Counted from the stretch's first letter, positions 11,749 to 22,134 are shown. The stretch is 64,000 nt of DNA from Neocallimastix lanati (nom. inval.) (GCA_016946835.1 JACVTC010000046.1:62001-126000), one strand, 5' to 3'. The notes: a model not told the origin generated them from the sequence alone. A program made the numbers and translations.

Positions 11749-14291
11749 TTATTCTTCTAAATTCAATTCTGTGAAATATGGAATAATATTTTTTAAATGA
11801 ATGTTCCTATCAGCAACTTCCCCAGTTACTGGATCGCAAACTGTTACTGTATTGAACTCTTGTTTTACGATCTTTAGTGGGCCTGTGAAAAACGGATCCA
11901 GCTTCTTTCTGTTGAACAATTTGACCAAAACAAGATCACCTGGCTTATACTTTGCTCTCATTCTTTTTATTTGTTTTCTACGATCTTCCCACAACTTGTT
12001 TGCTGTTTCAATGTTCTTTATTGCTTCACGGATCCAACGGTCATGGTTAATAAATTTCCTCAGCCAAAATTCTTCTTCGTCTTTCCAGTCATTTTTGGAT
12101 TCGACATTAACAGTGAGTTCGAATGGTTGTAAGTCTCTCCGACCATACAACAATTCAAAGCTGCTGTGTTTCGTAACTTCATTCTTGCACGTTCTTAAAG
12201 CCCAAAGAGCACTATAAAGTGTTTCGTCCCACTGCGAATCCTCTTCTCCGAGTAACCTGAGATACTTACCTATTTCCCTATTTCTGTTTTCTACTTCTCC
12301 ATTAGACGAGGGGTGATAAGTTGCTACATAATTTACATAAATGTCGTTAAGGTCCAAAAATGCTTTTGTCTTATCGGAAGTAAACTGTGGACCATTGTCA
12401 GTAACTAAAATTTCAGGAACACCATGTCGTGCAAATATTTTCTTGAGAAAATTTATTACATCTTGAGATTCGGCAGATTGTAAGGGTTCTGCTTCCACCC
12501 ATTTGGTAAGATAATCTACTAATACAATTATATATCTATTACCTTTATTTGTTATAGGTAACGGTCCTATTAGATCCAACCCAACTCTTGAGAAAGGATA
12601 TTCAGGTACAGTTGCAATATTTTCGGTATATTTATTTAATTTTTGTGGTCAACAAGTTTGACACTTGTGACAACATTTTATTAGTATTTGTATATCTTTT
12701 TTCATATTTCCCCAGTAGTAATCCCTCTTCAGTCTGCTATAAGTTTTATAAGCTCCTTCATGGCCTAGACCATGGGCTTCTTCGATTAATTTTTGCTTCT
12801 CTTCTTTGTTGTGAACTATTCTTCTCAGTTGTTCTCCTTGTTTAAGATATTCCACACCATCAATATTTATAATTCTCTTATTTATAAATTCATTCATAAA
12901 TTTATTTATACTATCATTGCTATTATTGGATAAAACATCATTGTTTACTAATGCATTTAATATTTCTTTATTTTCATGTATTTCTTTTGTAGGTAACCTA
13001 GATAAAGCGTCAGCAATAACGTTCTTCTTCCCCTCTTGAAATTGGACTTGAACATTTAATATTGATAGTTCAGTAACCCATTTAAGGTGGCGATTATTTG
13101 AAGGCTCTCTATTAGCAAATATACTAACCAAGGGTCTGTATAAACGATAGTGGTAAAAGGGCTTCCACTAAAATAGGGTTTAAATTTTTTAACACAATGA
13201 AATATTGCTTTGCCTTCTAAATCAGTAACACTATAATTAGATTCAGCAGCGGAAAGAGTTCTACTTTCAAAATATATGGGGATTTCAATTGAATTTTCAT
13301 TTGTTTGGAGAAGTACTCCACCAAGTCCATCTCTGGAAGCATCTGTTCGGATAATAAATGGTTTAGAATAATCAGGAGGAGTTAAAATAATGGTAACCGT
13401 TAGTGACATTTTTAATTTTTCAAAGGCTATGTTGCACTTTTCGGACCATTCATACGGTACATCTTTCTTTAAGAGGTTAAACAGAGGATTTGCAATCTGA
13501 GCAAAATTTTTAATAAATTTCCGATAATAACCAACAGCTCCCAAAAATGATTTAAGTTGAGTGATATTTTTAGGGGGTATCCAGTTAATTATAACTTTAA
13601 TCTTATCAGGAATCGGGGCAATACCTTTTGTGGATAATACATGACCAAGAAGGACTACTTCTTCTTTGAAAAAAGAACATTTTTCTAAGTTTATTTTCAA
13701 ACCATTGTCTGCTAGGATTTGGAATACTTTAGTAAGATGAGTAATGTGTGATTCAATTGAGTCAGAAAATATTACTAAATCGTCAATGTAAACAAATAAG
13801 CATACTCCAATCAAGTCAAAAAAAATCCGGTTCATTTCACGTTGAAATGTAGCCGGTGCATTACATAGCCCAAACGGCATCACACAAAATTTATAGTTTC
13901 CAAACATCGTTGTGAATGTTGTTTTATCTTTATCATCAGGATTCATTGGAACCTGATGATAACCAGAAAAAAGATCAATAGTAGAGAGTATTTTAGCGTT
14001 CTTTCCAATAAACATTAATATGTCATCAATTAAGGGCAAAGCATAGGAATCCTTAATAGTTATATTGTTTAAAGCCCTAAAGTCGACACACATTCTCCAG
14101 TCGCCGTTTTTCTTTGGAACTAGTACTACTGGAAATGCCCATGAAGAGTAGGATGGCTCTATTAGTTTGTTTTCTATTAACTTAATCAAAATTTCCTTTA
14201 GAGCTTTTGTTTGCGCTTTGGATAAACGGTAAGCTTTTAACTTTATGGATGAAGATTTTGGAATTAATTCAATCCTGTGGGGTAATAATTT
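11749..14291 (-). pseudogene. Ty3/Gypsy Pol, RT-RNase H-integrase part, three lesions
   Basis: This frame continues directly from the ORF at 14292-16238 past a single TAA (14292-14294). It encodes reverse transcriptase with FVYIDDLVIFS, then RNase H. A small deletion near 13131-13137 shifts the frame between the YTD and LVSIF segments. The integrase finger (HxxxH, CHKCQTC) is followed by a TGA at 12649-12651, after which the same frame resumes with the DDE core (MDLIGPLP, TDNGPQF, GEVENRN) to 11749. No chromodomain is present. The lesions are two nonsense codons and one frameshift. The TGA fits a CGA-to-TGA transition. Otherwise the sequence is well preserved, consistent with recent death. 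Confidence 0.9.
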
Positions 14292-16319
14292 TTACCTTCC
14301 TAAATCATCTGTTTTAATTGCAACTACATTTTTAAATTTAAAAAATAATTTACTAATTTTATTTTTAAATTTATTAGGAACAGAAGATATTATTTCGTTA
14401 ATTAAATGTTCTTTCGTGTTAGGTAATTCATTAGTGTTCGTAATTTCTTTATCATTGGTAACTGTAATTGTTAATAAAAAAGGTTCAGATTTTGTATTTT
14501 GATGCTTTTCTATATCCTCATCATCCTTGTAAGTATTATTAAGATTGATATCATAAAATAGATCTGCTAGTTTAATGTTATTATTATTTACATCAATATA
14601 ATATAAAGTATCATCTACTAAGTTAATATCAAATCTATTATTCTTTAGAGAATCAACACCAATTAAGATATCGAAAATATCATCCTTTTCTATTACTCTG
14701 AAATATTCATTAAAAGTTTTACTACCAATAGAAATCTGTAAGTCATAGATATCACTCTCTGTTGAAGAATTAGAGTACGCTTGAAATATTGCTTCAGAAA
14801 TTCTACCAATAGAAGGTTTGTTGATTTTTAATTTATTTAAAGCAGAACGTGTGATAAAGTTGACACTAGCACACGTATCTAAAAATATTTCACAGTCATT
14901 ATTTTCTACTTTACCGCAAACTTTAATTATTTTATGTTTTGTGATAACCGTCATCACATTTGTTATTGTTTGTTTAGGCGCTAATTTTAAAGCTTTTAAA
15001 AATTCTGTACGGAATTTTGGAAAAAGATCTAAAAGGTAAACTAATTTTGTTATTACATCAGTTGATGCAATTTCTTTTATTAAATCTTGAATATAATAAT
15101 CACCAAATTTTTCCATAAGTTTGATGTGTTTTTCAGGTTTCTTAAAAGAAGTTTCACTTTGCTCAATGTCGGTATTTATTTTCTTAGCTTTATTTTTTAT
15201 ATCTTTAATTTTTTCTTCCCTATTTTTACCTTTAACATTTCGAATATTTTTCTCTGTTATAAAGGAAGGATCAAGATATTCTAGTTTTTCTGTTTTACGA
15301 TTTTCACTATTAGAGACCATATCCGGGTTTTCCTTAATTATATTATTAAAATTCTTAGATCTACCAGGTAAAATATTATTATAATTTTTAGAGTTATAAT
15401 TTTCTTTATCAGCATCATTATCTTCATCATCTTCAGATTCTTCTATCATAATTACATCTTCATTAGGTTCTATATCTTCTCGTTCAACCCTTTGGGTATT
15501 GCTTGTATTGTTATGAGTATTATCATCATTATTGGTGACAGTATTTTCTTTAAAATAGTCGTAAGTATTATTTTCCTTATTTTCATTAAAATCATTATTA
15601 CTATTATAATTATCTATAGTATTATTATTTTTATTATCATTATTCGCATTATCGTTATAATTGTGTATATTATGATTAATTTTATTATTATTATTCTTAT
15701 TATTGTTTTCATATTCATTATTCTTATTATTCTTATGATTATTAATATTATTATAATTATTATTAGCATTTGTATTACTATAATTGATATTATTTTTATT
15801 ATTAATATTATTATTATAATTATTATTAATACTATTATTAGTACTAATTTTATTATCACTAGTATTATTATTAATATTATTATGACTCATAGCTGCCGTT
15901 TGTATTGGTTTTGGATTGTCCTTTAAATTAAATCTCACTTCCTTTCTATTGTATGGCTTTTCATTATGTTTGTTTAATTTATTTCTTGAATTTCGAGTAG
16001 CGGCTGCTATAATTTCAATTGGTCTATTTAATGTATTTTGTGTAGTGTTACTATTATTGTTTATATTAAGGTCATTACATTTTTGTTTTTCTTTAATATT
16101 ATTATTAATTATAGGTAATATTGTTTGATCGTCTACCATTGTCATTATATTATTATTATTATTATTATTATATGAGTCGTTATTTTTGAACATTATTTTA
16201 TTATTATTATTATTATATAAGTCATTATTTTTGAACATTGTTTTATTATTATTATTATATAAGTCATTATTTTCGAATATTATTTTATTGGTTTGGTTAA
16301 TGGAAGTTGTCCTTCTCCC
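14292..16319 (-). pseudogene. Pol N-terminal part: Asn-rich region and retropepsin
   Basis: The open frame is in the -1 register relative to gag. An ATG at 16238 is possible, but the frame is open back through the gag stop, so translation by frameshift is more likely. The first 270 or so residues are dominated by Asn runs with an acidic segment (about 240-280). A Lys-rich linker follows, then a retropepsin-like domain with FLDTCAS (about residue 450) and IGVDSL. Retropepsins normally have D-T/S-G; here Cys replaces Gly, so either the domain is variant or it is damaged. The frame ends at a TAA after TDDLGR, just where Ty3 RT normally begins. Confidence 0.8.
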
Positions 16320-16321
16320 AT

Positions 16322-17638
16322 CTATTGGTTTAAATGTTTATTGAGCAATCCTTTTTCTTCCAATTCAGCCAATTGCTTAAATGTATAAGGACATTCTGAA
16401 GCTCTATGTCCATTCATTGTGCAACGGTAACAATTCACATGGTTGTTATTATTGTTGTTAATTGAGTTTTTATTAGTTACTAATGTATTACTGACATTAT
16501 TATTTTCTATCCCATTGTTGTGATTATTTCCATTTTGATAATTAAAGGATTGAATCATATTATTTGTATTAAATTTATTATTGTTAAACATTTGGTTGTC
16601 ATGTTCTTTATCATTATTTGTTATATTAATATTATTGTTCAAATTGTTTAAATAATGATTCATCTTATTGTCTCTTATTTCATTGGATGACTGATTATTA
16701 TTCATATTGTTCATATTATATTTGTTATTATTATTCATATATTGATTAATATTATTACTGTGCCAAAATTTATTATAATTAAATCTACTATTATAACGAT
16801 TTGTAAAATTTCCATTGTTCATTTTATTAATATCGTTTTTATTATTCAAGTAATAATTTGGATTATTATATGGATTACTCATGTGATATACATAATTTGA
16901 ATTTCTGAAATTATTATTATTGTTCCATAATCTAGATTTAGAATTCCAATTATTTCTTTCCTGGAATATATTATTATTATGGTTCATAGGTAATTGATTT
17001 AACTGTAAGTTTTCGTAGAATGGATGTCGCATTAGTAAGCTATTATCCGGCTGATTCTGAGTAAACATAATATGATTCCTCATATTATTAATTTCATTTC
17101 TTTGATTTATATTTGCTATTTCTTTTTCAGTCTCCTCAGCTACTTCTGCAATTTTGCACGCCTCATTTATTGTATCACATTCTGCAACCATAACTCTTGA
17201 GCATGGAAATACACGGGAGCTAATAGCATTCGTGTAGTCCTTTACAGATATAAGTCTTCTATATTCTAAACTGAGTTTATTATATAATTTTTTATATCTG
17301 TAATTAAACTTTTTAATTGATTCTTCTTGATTTATTTGTATTGTTTTGAGAACTGCACATTTATCATTTTCTGTAATGTGCAAATGTTCTTCAATTGTAT
17401 TTTGAATTTCTTTAAATGTGGGATATCTCATTTCATCCCCTCGTCTGACTACCAATGATTGTAACGCTCCTTGAATATCTTCTTCCACAGCTTCCTTTAC
17501 CCAAATAAAAATTCGCCTTGGTTCCATTATATCATAAAGCTCCATTATCTTAACAAAGTCGGTCATCCAGCTGTCTACATCTTTTCCATAATCAGCCAGA
17601 TGTGGTAGCTTCCTTTGCAGTTTAGTAGCGTCAAACAT
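16322..17638 (-). CDS. Ty3/Gypsy Gag protein, second family
   Basis: This is an intact 438-residue Gag. The N-terminal 180 residues resemble the retrotransposon gag capsid fold (helical, with the MDFVKIMELYD and RRIFIWVKEAV regions). A long Asn/Met/Tyr-rich stretch follows (about 200-400), then one CCHC knuckle (CYRCTMNGHRASEC) for RNA binding near the C-terminus. The stop at 16322-16324 is preceded by the slippery heptamer at 16328-16334. Gag would assemble virus-like particles in the cytoplasm. The start at 17638 lies about 145 bases after the primer site, which is the expected leader length. Confidence 0.9.
   Translation of the reverse strand: MFDATKLQRKLPHLADYGKDVDSWMTDFVKIMELYDIMEPRRIFIWVKEAVEEDIQGALQSLVVRRGDEMRYPTFKEIQNTIEEHLHITENDKCAVLKTIQINQEESIKKFNYRYKKLYNKLSLEYRRLISVKDYTNAISSRVFPCSRVMVAECDTINEACKIAEVAEETEKEIANINQRNEINNMRNHIMFTQNQPDNSLLMRHPFYENLQLNQLPMNHNNNIFQERNNWNSKSRLWNNNNNFRNSNYVYHMSNPYNNPNYYLNNKNDINKMNNGNFTNRYNSRFNYNKFWHSNNINQYMNNNNKYNMNNMNNNQSSNEIRDNKMNHYLNNLNNNINITNNDKEHDNQMFNNNKFNTNNMIQSFNYQNGNNHNNGIENNNVSNTLVTNKNSINNNNNNHVNCYRCTMNGHRASECPYTFKQLAELEEKGLLNKHLNQ
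16328..16334 (-). promoter_or_regulatory. Candidate -1 programmed ribosomal frameshift site
   Basis: On the minus strand the end of gag reads CAT TTA AAC CAA TAG. The bases T TTA AAC form the classical heptamer U UUA AAC in the gag frame, one codon before the stop. Slipping back one base joins the open pol frame, which has no stop until 14292. Only a weak short stem (GAAG/CTTC) is visible downstream by eye. Confidence 0.7.
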
Positions 17639-17782
17639 TGTAAAAAAAAATAATTACTTGATAAAAAAAAGAAAAATAAATGAAAGATTATATATAAAAA
17701 AAAAGTATTCTATTATGATAATTATATTGTAATTATAATTTTCTTATTATTTTCATATTAATTTATTTGATCTTGCATTCCC

Positions 17783-17799
17783 CCCCACGTTGGGCGCCA
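17783..17799 (-). promoter_or_regulatory. Primer-binding site, tRNA-Lys type
   Basis: The minus strand reads TGGCGCCCAACGTGGGG, five bases after the LTR terminus GTATCA. This is the well-known primer site complementary to the 3' end of the tRNA-Lys(1,2) type used by several retroviruses. It confirms the element's orientation and the LTR boundary. Confidence 0.9.
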
Positions 17800-17804
17800 A
17801 ATTT

Positions 17805-18350
17805 TGATACGTTATTTTTATAAGTATCAATGTTTTTGTGGTTAGCAAAATTGTATTAAATAAAAATATATTCTAATATAAAAAAATATAATTACAATAC
17901 ACGTTAATATTAAAACAAAATATAAAAAAAATTATAGTTTTGTCGTTTTATTTATTTATTTAAATTATTTATGTCGTAATACAAATTTTATAATAAAATG
18001 TTATTAAAGATCTTATTAATTATTTATTTCTAACTAACTTATTACTATTAAAATTTTTGATAAATAAATATATTCCCCAAATATATTTATTTTAACCAAT
18101 TTTATCTCTATTTTTTTCCAAATAAAAAAACCTCCCTTTTCTTTAAAGAATTATAATAATTTTTCTTTTATATTTCTAATTTCTAATTTACTATAAATTA
18201 AATCCTATTGGCTATTAACTAATTAAATAAATTTAATAATTTTTATATTACTATTTATTATTATAATATACATATATAATTTAACTAATTATTTATTATA
18301 TTTAATTTTATTTCTTGATAATATTCACTTTTTATTTAAATACTGCATCA
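17805..18350 (-). repeat. 5' LTR of the second Ty3 family
   Basis: These 546 bp have imperfect inverted ends, TGATGC at 18350 and GTATCA at 17805 on the minus strand. The outer 124 bp are repeated at 11122-11245. The remainder is AT-rich. The 165 bases to the gag start hold the primer site and an A-rich leader. Confidence 0.85.
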
Positions 18351-18353
18351 ACG

Positions 18354-20112
18354 ATGATAAGAAATTATTAATAACTTACTTTAGTTTATTAATAACTCTT
18401 TATCAAAGTTATAAATTTTAAGATAATTAAAATATATTTTATTATAAAACTTTTTAAAATTGATTTATTAGAAACAATGAAGTTATTTTAATACATGAAT
18501 TTTATTTAATTTTTTAAATATTAATTTTTATTAAGTTTTAAATTTATAATATTAAATAAATACTTTTAAATTTAAATAAAGATAAAATAAGTATTTATTG
18601 AACAAGTTTTGATAAACAAAAATGTTAACAAAAATGTTGTTCTTTTAAATAAGAATTATTACATGTTTTTATAATTTTCGTTAAGATTAAACTATATAAT
18701 TAACTATCTAATTTAATTACTATTTATATCTTTTAGAAATATTAAAAAGAAAAAGTATTACTATTTTAATTCTATTTAAAGTCTTATTTTCTAAAAAAAA
18801 AGAATTAGTTTTAAGTCTTTAAAATAAAATAACTATTTACTAATTATATCAAATAATAACAAATATATATATAATAAAATATATTTTACATAATAAAATT
18901 ATTTAAATTTAATTTCTATATTAATTATTTAAATTTACATTGTTCTTTTATTAATCTTAAAATTTTATTTGAAAATACTATCTTTTTATAATAATTATTT
19001 ATAATTTTATAGTTTAGTAAATTATTATTATAAATTATTAATTTTAGTTTATTAATTAATTTTAAATTATAAATTTCATCTTTTATCAACGAATCATAAA
19101 AAATTAACTTAATGTTTTAGTGGTTAGTAACTTAGACTTTAGTTCGAACTTCTCAAGTTCGAAACCTTTATTTTTCCAAAAATATATTTTATTATTATTT
19201 TTATTTTATTTTTATTTTTATTAAGAAAAATAGTTTGATTGGTTATTTTTAATTCATTAAAATTTCTTCATTTTATTTATCAAAATTTTTATATAAATAG
19301 GAGTGGATTTTCCTCTAAAAATATTTTATACTTTGAGTTTTTATTAATAAAATAAAATTATTATTAAACACTAACTTATTAAGTTAATTAATGTGTTTTT
19401 GATAATAAATTTATAATTAATAAAATAAATATAAGTAAAAATATTTTACTTGTTTTATTTTAAAGGTTTTTAAGTGTTTATTTTTTAATTTATTGTTAAG
19501 AACCATTTCATTACAATGATTAACAAAATTTATCATATTTATACTAATTGTGACTTATTAATATTATAGTGAAATTATTTGAACAAAGATGATAAAGAAT
19601 GAAATAATAATGATATTTTTAATATAAATTCTTAATAATTTATTATATAAAAATATATTATTATATTCTTTACTATTAATAATTTTCTTATATTTTATAT
19701 TAATAATTTTTTATAATAATTATATTTTATAATTTTAAATATTAAATTTATGTAATTTATTAATTAAATGATTGGATCTAATAATGTAATTAAATAGTAT
19801 AAAATAAATGTATGATCCATATTTTATATGAGGGGGCCTTTCTAAGAAAAGAATTAGAAATAGTAAAAAAAATGAATTAGGAATAATAATTGAAAGGTTT
19901 CCCATATTGTTATAAAAATAAATATTAATATTAATAAAGTATTTTTAACAATAAAATAATTATATAATTTATAAATAATAAATATTTTTAATAATAGTTC
20001 TTTAAGTAAAATTTATAATGTGTAATAATAAATTCTTTTAGTGTAATTTAGTAATTATTTAATTTATCTATTTATTTAATGTTCACACTCCTTTTCTAAT
20101 ATGAACCTCAAC
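18354..20112 (+). repeat. Probable 5' LTR of a decayed element (plus strand)
   Basis: The boundary assignment is inferred. It opens TGATAAGAAA, and a segment starting with the same ten bases follows a polypurine tract at 22135. It carries a tRNA-like module (19107-19165) and TATA box TATAAATAGG (19292-19301). It ends near AACCTCAACA, eight bases before the primer site at 20122. An LTR of about 1.75 kb is long and may include other insertions. It abuts the LTR at 17805-18350. No gene is visible in it. Confidence 0.45.
19107..19165 (+). repeat. tRNA-like module upstream of an LTR TATA box
   Basis: A-box-like TTAGTGGTTAGTAAC is followed by a B-box-like AAGTTCGAAACC. A GTTCGAAC/GTTCGAA inverted pair lies inside. 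It is not a full tRNA. It sits about 130 bp upstream of the TATA box at 19292. Confidence 0.35.
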
Positions 20113-20121
20113 ATAAAAAAT

Positions 20122-20138
20122 TGGTGGAGATATCGGGG
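20122..20138 (+). promoter_or_regulatory. Retrotransposon primer-binding site (plus strand)
   Basis: TGGTGGAGATATCGGGG is identical to the minus-strand site at 622-638. It follows an LTR end of the same form (AACCTCAACA). It is flanked by a perfect 10-bp inverted repeat, TTCACACTCC (20082-20091) and GGAGTGTGAA (20137-20146). The stem differs in sequence from the one around the first copy, yet it pairs at the equivalent place. Confidence 0.7.
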
Positions 20139-20353
20139 AGTGTGAAAACATTGATGAATAGATAATAAAAATAATAGAATAAAATATAATATAAAAATAA
20201 ATGATCATAATAGTAATGCAAAGAAATTTTAAATTTAATTATAAAATTTTAGTAATAACTTAAGTATAAATAATATATATATAAATTTAAAATTAAATTG
20301 TTAAAAATTGAATTATTTTAAAATGAATTCAATATAATAATTAATTTTTTTTA

Positions 20354-20583
20354 GTTAGGTGGTCGAAGAGAATTTCGAGCCTAACAAATAATATTTTTTT
20401 TATTTTAAAAAAAATCCTTAGGTGGTCAGCCAGAGAGTGCTGAGCCTGAAGGTAAGTATAATAATTTTTTTTTTTAATCCTTAAGTGTCGGACAGAGAGT
20501 GCCGAACTTGAAGGAATAAATAAATAAAAATTATTTAAAAACTTTCTTGGGTGTCAAAAAAGGATTTTCGAACTTGAAGAAAG
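20354..20583 (+). repeat. Array of four related hairpins with 62-63 bp spacing
   Basis: Units start at 20354, 20416, 20479 and 20542. Each is a 32-42 base imperfect palindrome separated by A/T-rich spacers. The stems of units 2 and 3 are CCTTAGGTGGTCAGC with GCTGAGCCTGAAGG, and CCTTAAGTGTCGG with CCGAACTTGAAGG. Bases that differ between units are compensated across the stem, which points to selection on RNA folding. Loops of units 2 and 3 share CAGAGAGTG. The array lies 215-445 bases after the primer site, so in the element's leader. A fifth, unrelated hairpin lies at 20591-20621. Confidence 0.75.
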
Positions 20584-20854
20584 TTAACAATATATTGGTT
20601 TACTGCGGTAGTTCCAATATAATAAACATTGAATAATTTTAAAATTTTAATTTAAAATAATTTATATTTAGTTTATAATATAAAATTAATACTTAAAATA
20701 TTACAAATTTTGAAGAAGTTATAAAAAATAATAATAATAATAATAATTTACTATATATTTTAAAGAAATAGTAATATTTATTATATTAATTATTGTTAAA
20801 ATAATTACATTATTTGAAAATTATTAGAACATAATAAATTTAATTTTTTTTTAT

Positions 20855-21690
20855 GATCAATAATAAAATTCCAATTGAGGAATTTAATAAATTATATAAT
20901 TACATTAATCATTCACAGAATTAATTCAAAATAAGAGAAGACCAAATACCTTAAATGAAGAATTATTAAGTAAATCCTAAAAAAACAAAATATGAGATCC
21001 TACTATGTAATGGACTTTAAACTGCTTTAACTAGACTTGAAATTCATGATAAAAATTTATGTGAAGTCGATATATAATTAAAATTAAATTTGGAACAGCA
21101 AATTACTTTAATAAAATAAAAAAAAAAATAATAAAAAAATAAAAATTTCCTTAGAGCAAAGCATAAATGAATTGAAGAATAAAATAAGTGGATTAAAGAA
21201 AAATATTTTTTTTTTTGAAGAAGATAATATTATTATTCAAATTATAAAAAAAGAATACATTAGTATGAAAAATCTCTATGAAGACACCATAAATATTTGT
21301 AATTCAGGAAGAAAGCAATTCAATACTTTAAAAGAAAATATTACAAAAGAAACAGTTCTTCACATACCAAGAAAATCAAGGAATTAAATTGTGAAATTGA
21401 ATTTTTGAAACTTGGTAAAAGTAGTAATTTAAAATAAAATAAAAATAAAATATAAATTAGTGATATATCAAATGGAAATCTCATTTAAATTCACAAATTG
21501 AATTATTTAAATTTGAACATAATATTAAATTCACAAATTGAATTATTGAAGTTTGAAAATGATACTAAAATCATTTATTTAAAGAATTCATTATAACAAT
21601 GTAAAAATAGAATTAAAGAACTTAATGAAATAATAACTTTAAAACAAGAAGAATATAATAAATAAGAGAAAATATTAGCAAGCAAAATCA
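20855..21690 (+). pseudogene. Decayed coiled-coil ORF, possibly gag
   Basis: Reading frames are interrupted mainly by TAA codons where Gln or Lys would fit. The longest open piece (21172-21387) is Lys/Asn/Ile-rich. Further pieces contain heptad-like leucine patterns, and a segment starting TTCACAAATTG is repeated at about 21490 and 21528. Its position between a primer site and a polypurine tract suggests the Gag region of the element. No zinc knuckle, protease or RT was recognised, so the identity is inferred. Confidence 0.4.
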
Positions 21691-21923
21691 CTATATATAT
21701 CACATCTTAGAATATATTGCAATATATATAAACATATAATTGTTAGATTCAAAAACATAATTTCACAAATATTATTAAAAATATATTTAAATAATTCCAT
21801 AAAAGAATTAAAACCATAAGCTGATTGCTAATAAAGAATTAATGTATTCTACTTAAGAAAAATAAAAGAAAGAAGTTAAAAAGAAGAATTAAGATAGAAG
21901 AAAGAAGTTACAAGGAAGAGAAC

Positions 21924-21973
<50 letters not shown>

Positions 21974-22134
21974 AAAAGAAAACCTTCGTATAAACAATTC
22001 TGAACATTGCTACTGAAATTGTGAATAACAACTAGATATGAACCTGAAATCAAGAATATTTCGTTCTTACTTAATAATTTTTTTTCTTTTAATAACTTCA
22101 GGGACGAAGTTATGTCTTAAAGGGTGGAGATATT
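21691..22134 (+). other. AT-rich stretch, A tract and polypurine tract
   Basis: There is no gene. An A tract of about 39 lies at 21932-21970. The stretch ends with GGGACGAAGT and the purine run AAAGGGTGGAGATAT before TGATAAG at 22135. The same arrangement (GGGACGAAGT, purine run, TGAT) precedes the 3' LTR of the element at 11122-18350. Confidence 0.55.

Larger units (their letters stand above)
11122..18350 (-). mobile_element. Second Ty3/Gypsy family, nearly complete, minus strand
   Basis: The order on the minus strand is 5' LTR (18350-17805), primer site (17799-17783), gag (17638-16322), frameshift site, pol (to 11749), polypurine tract and truncated 3' LTR (11245-11122). The LTR remnants are nearly identical. 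No target-site duplication can be tested because the left end is deleted into another element. The family has a Lys-type primer site, separate gag and pol frames, and long Asn-rich stretches. These set it apart from the fused-frame chromovirus next to it. Confidence 0.85.

Noticed and set aside
15492-15926. Ile-rich ORFs on both strands across 15492-15926
   Set aside because: They are antisense or shifted readings of the Asn-rich (AAT) pol region.
11122-18350. Infectious or endogenous retrovirus
   Set aside because: The Lys-type primer site recalls retroviruses, but there is no envelope gene; domain order and context are those of a Ty3/Gypsy retrotransposon.
20354-20583. CRISPR array
   Set aside because: The repeats are diverged palindromes with low-complexity A/T spacers, in eukaryotic retroelement context, and no cas genes are present.
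22115-22134. Third copy of the primer-binding site (GGTGGAGATAT)
   Set aside because: It shares 11 bases with the primer site, but its context (GGGACGAAGT, purine run, then TGAT) matches the polypurine tract of the other Ty3 family better.
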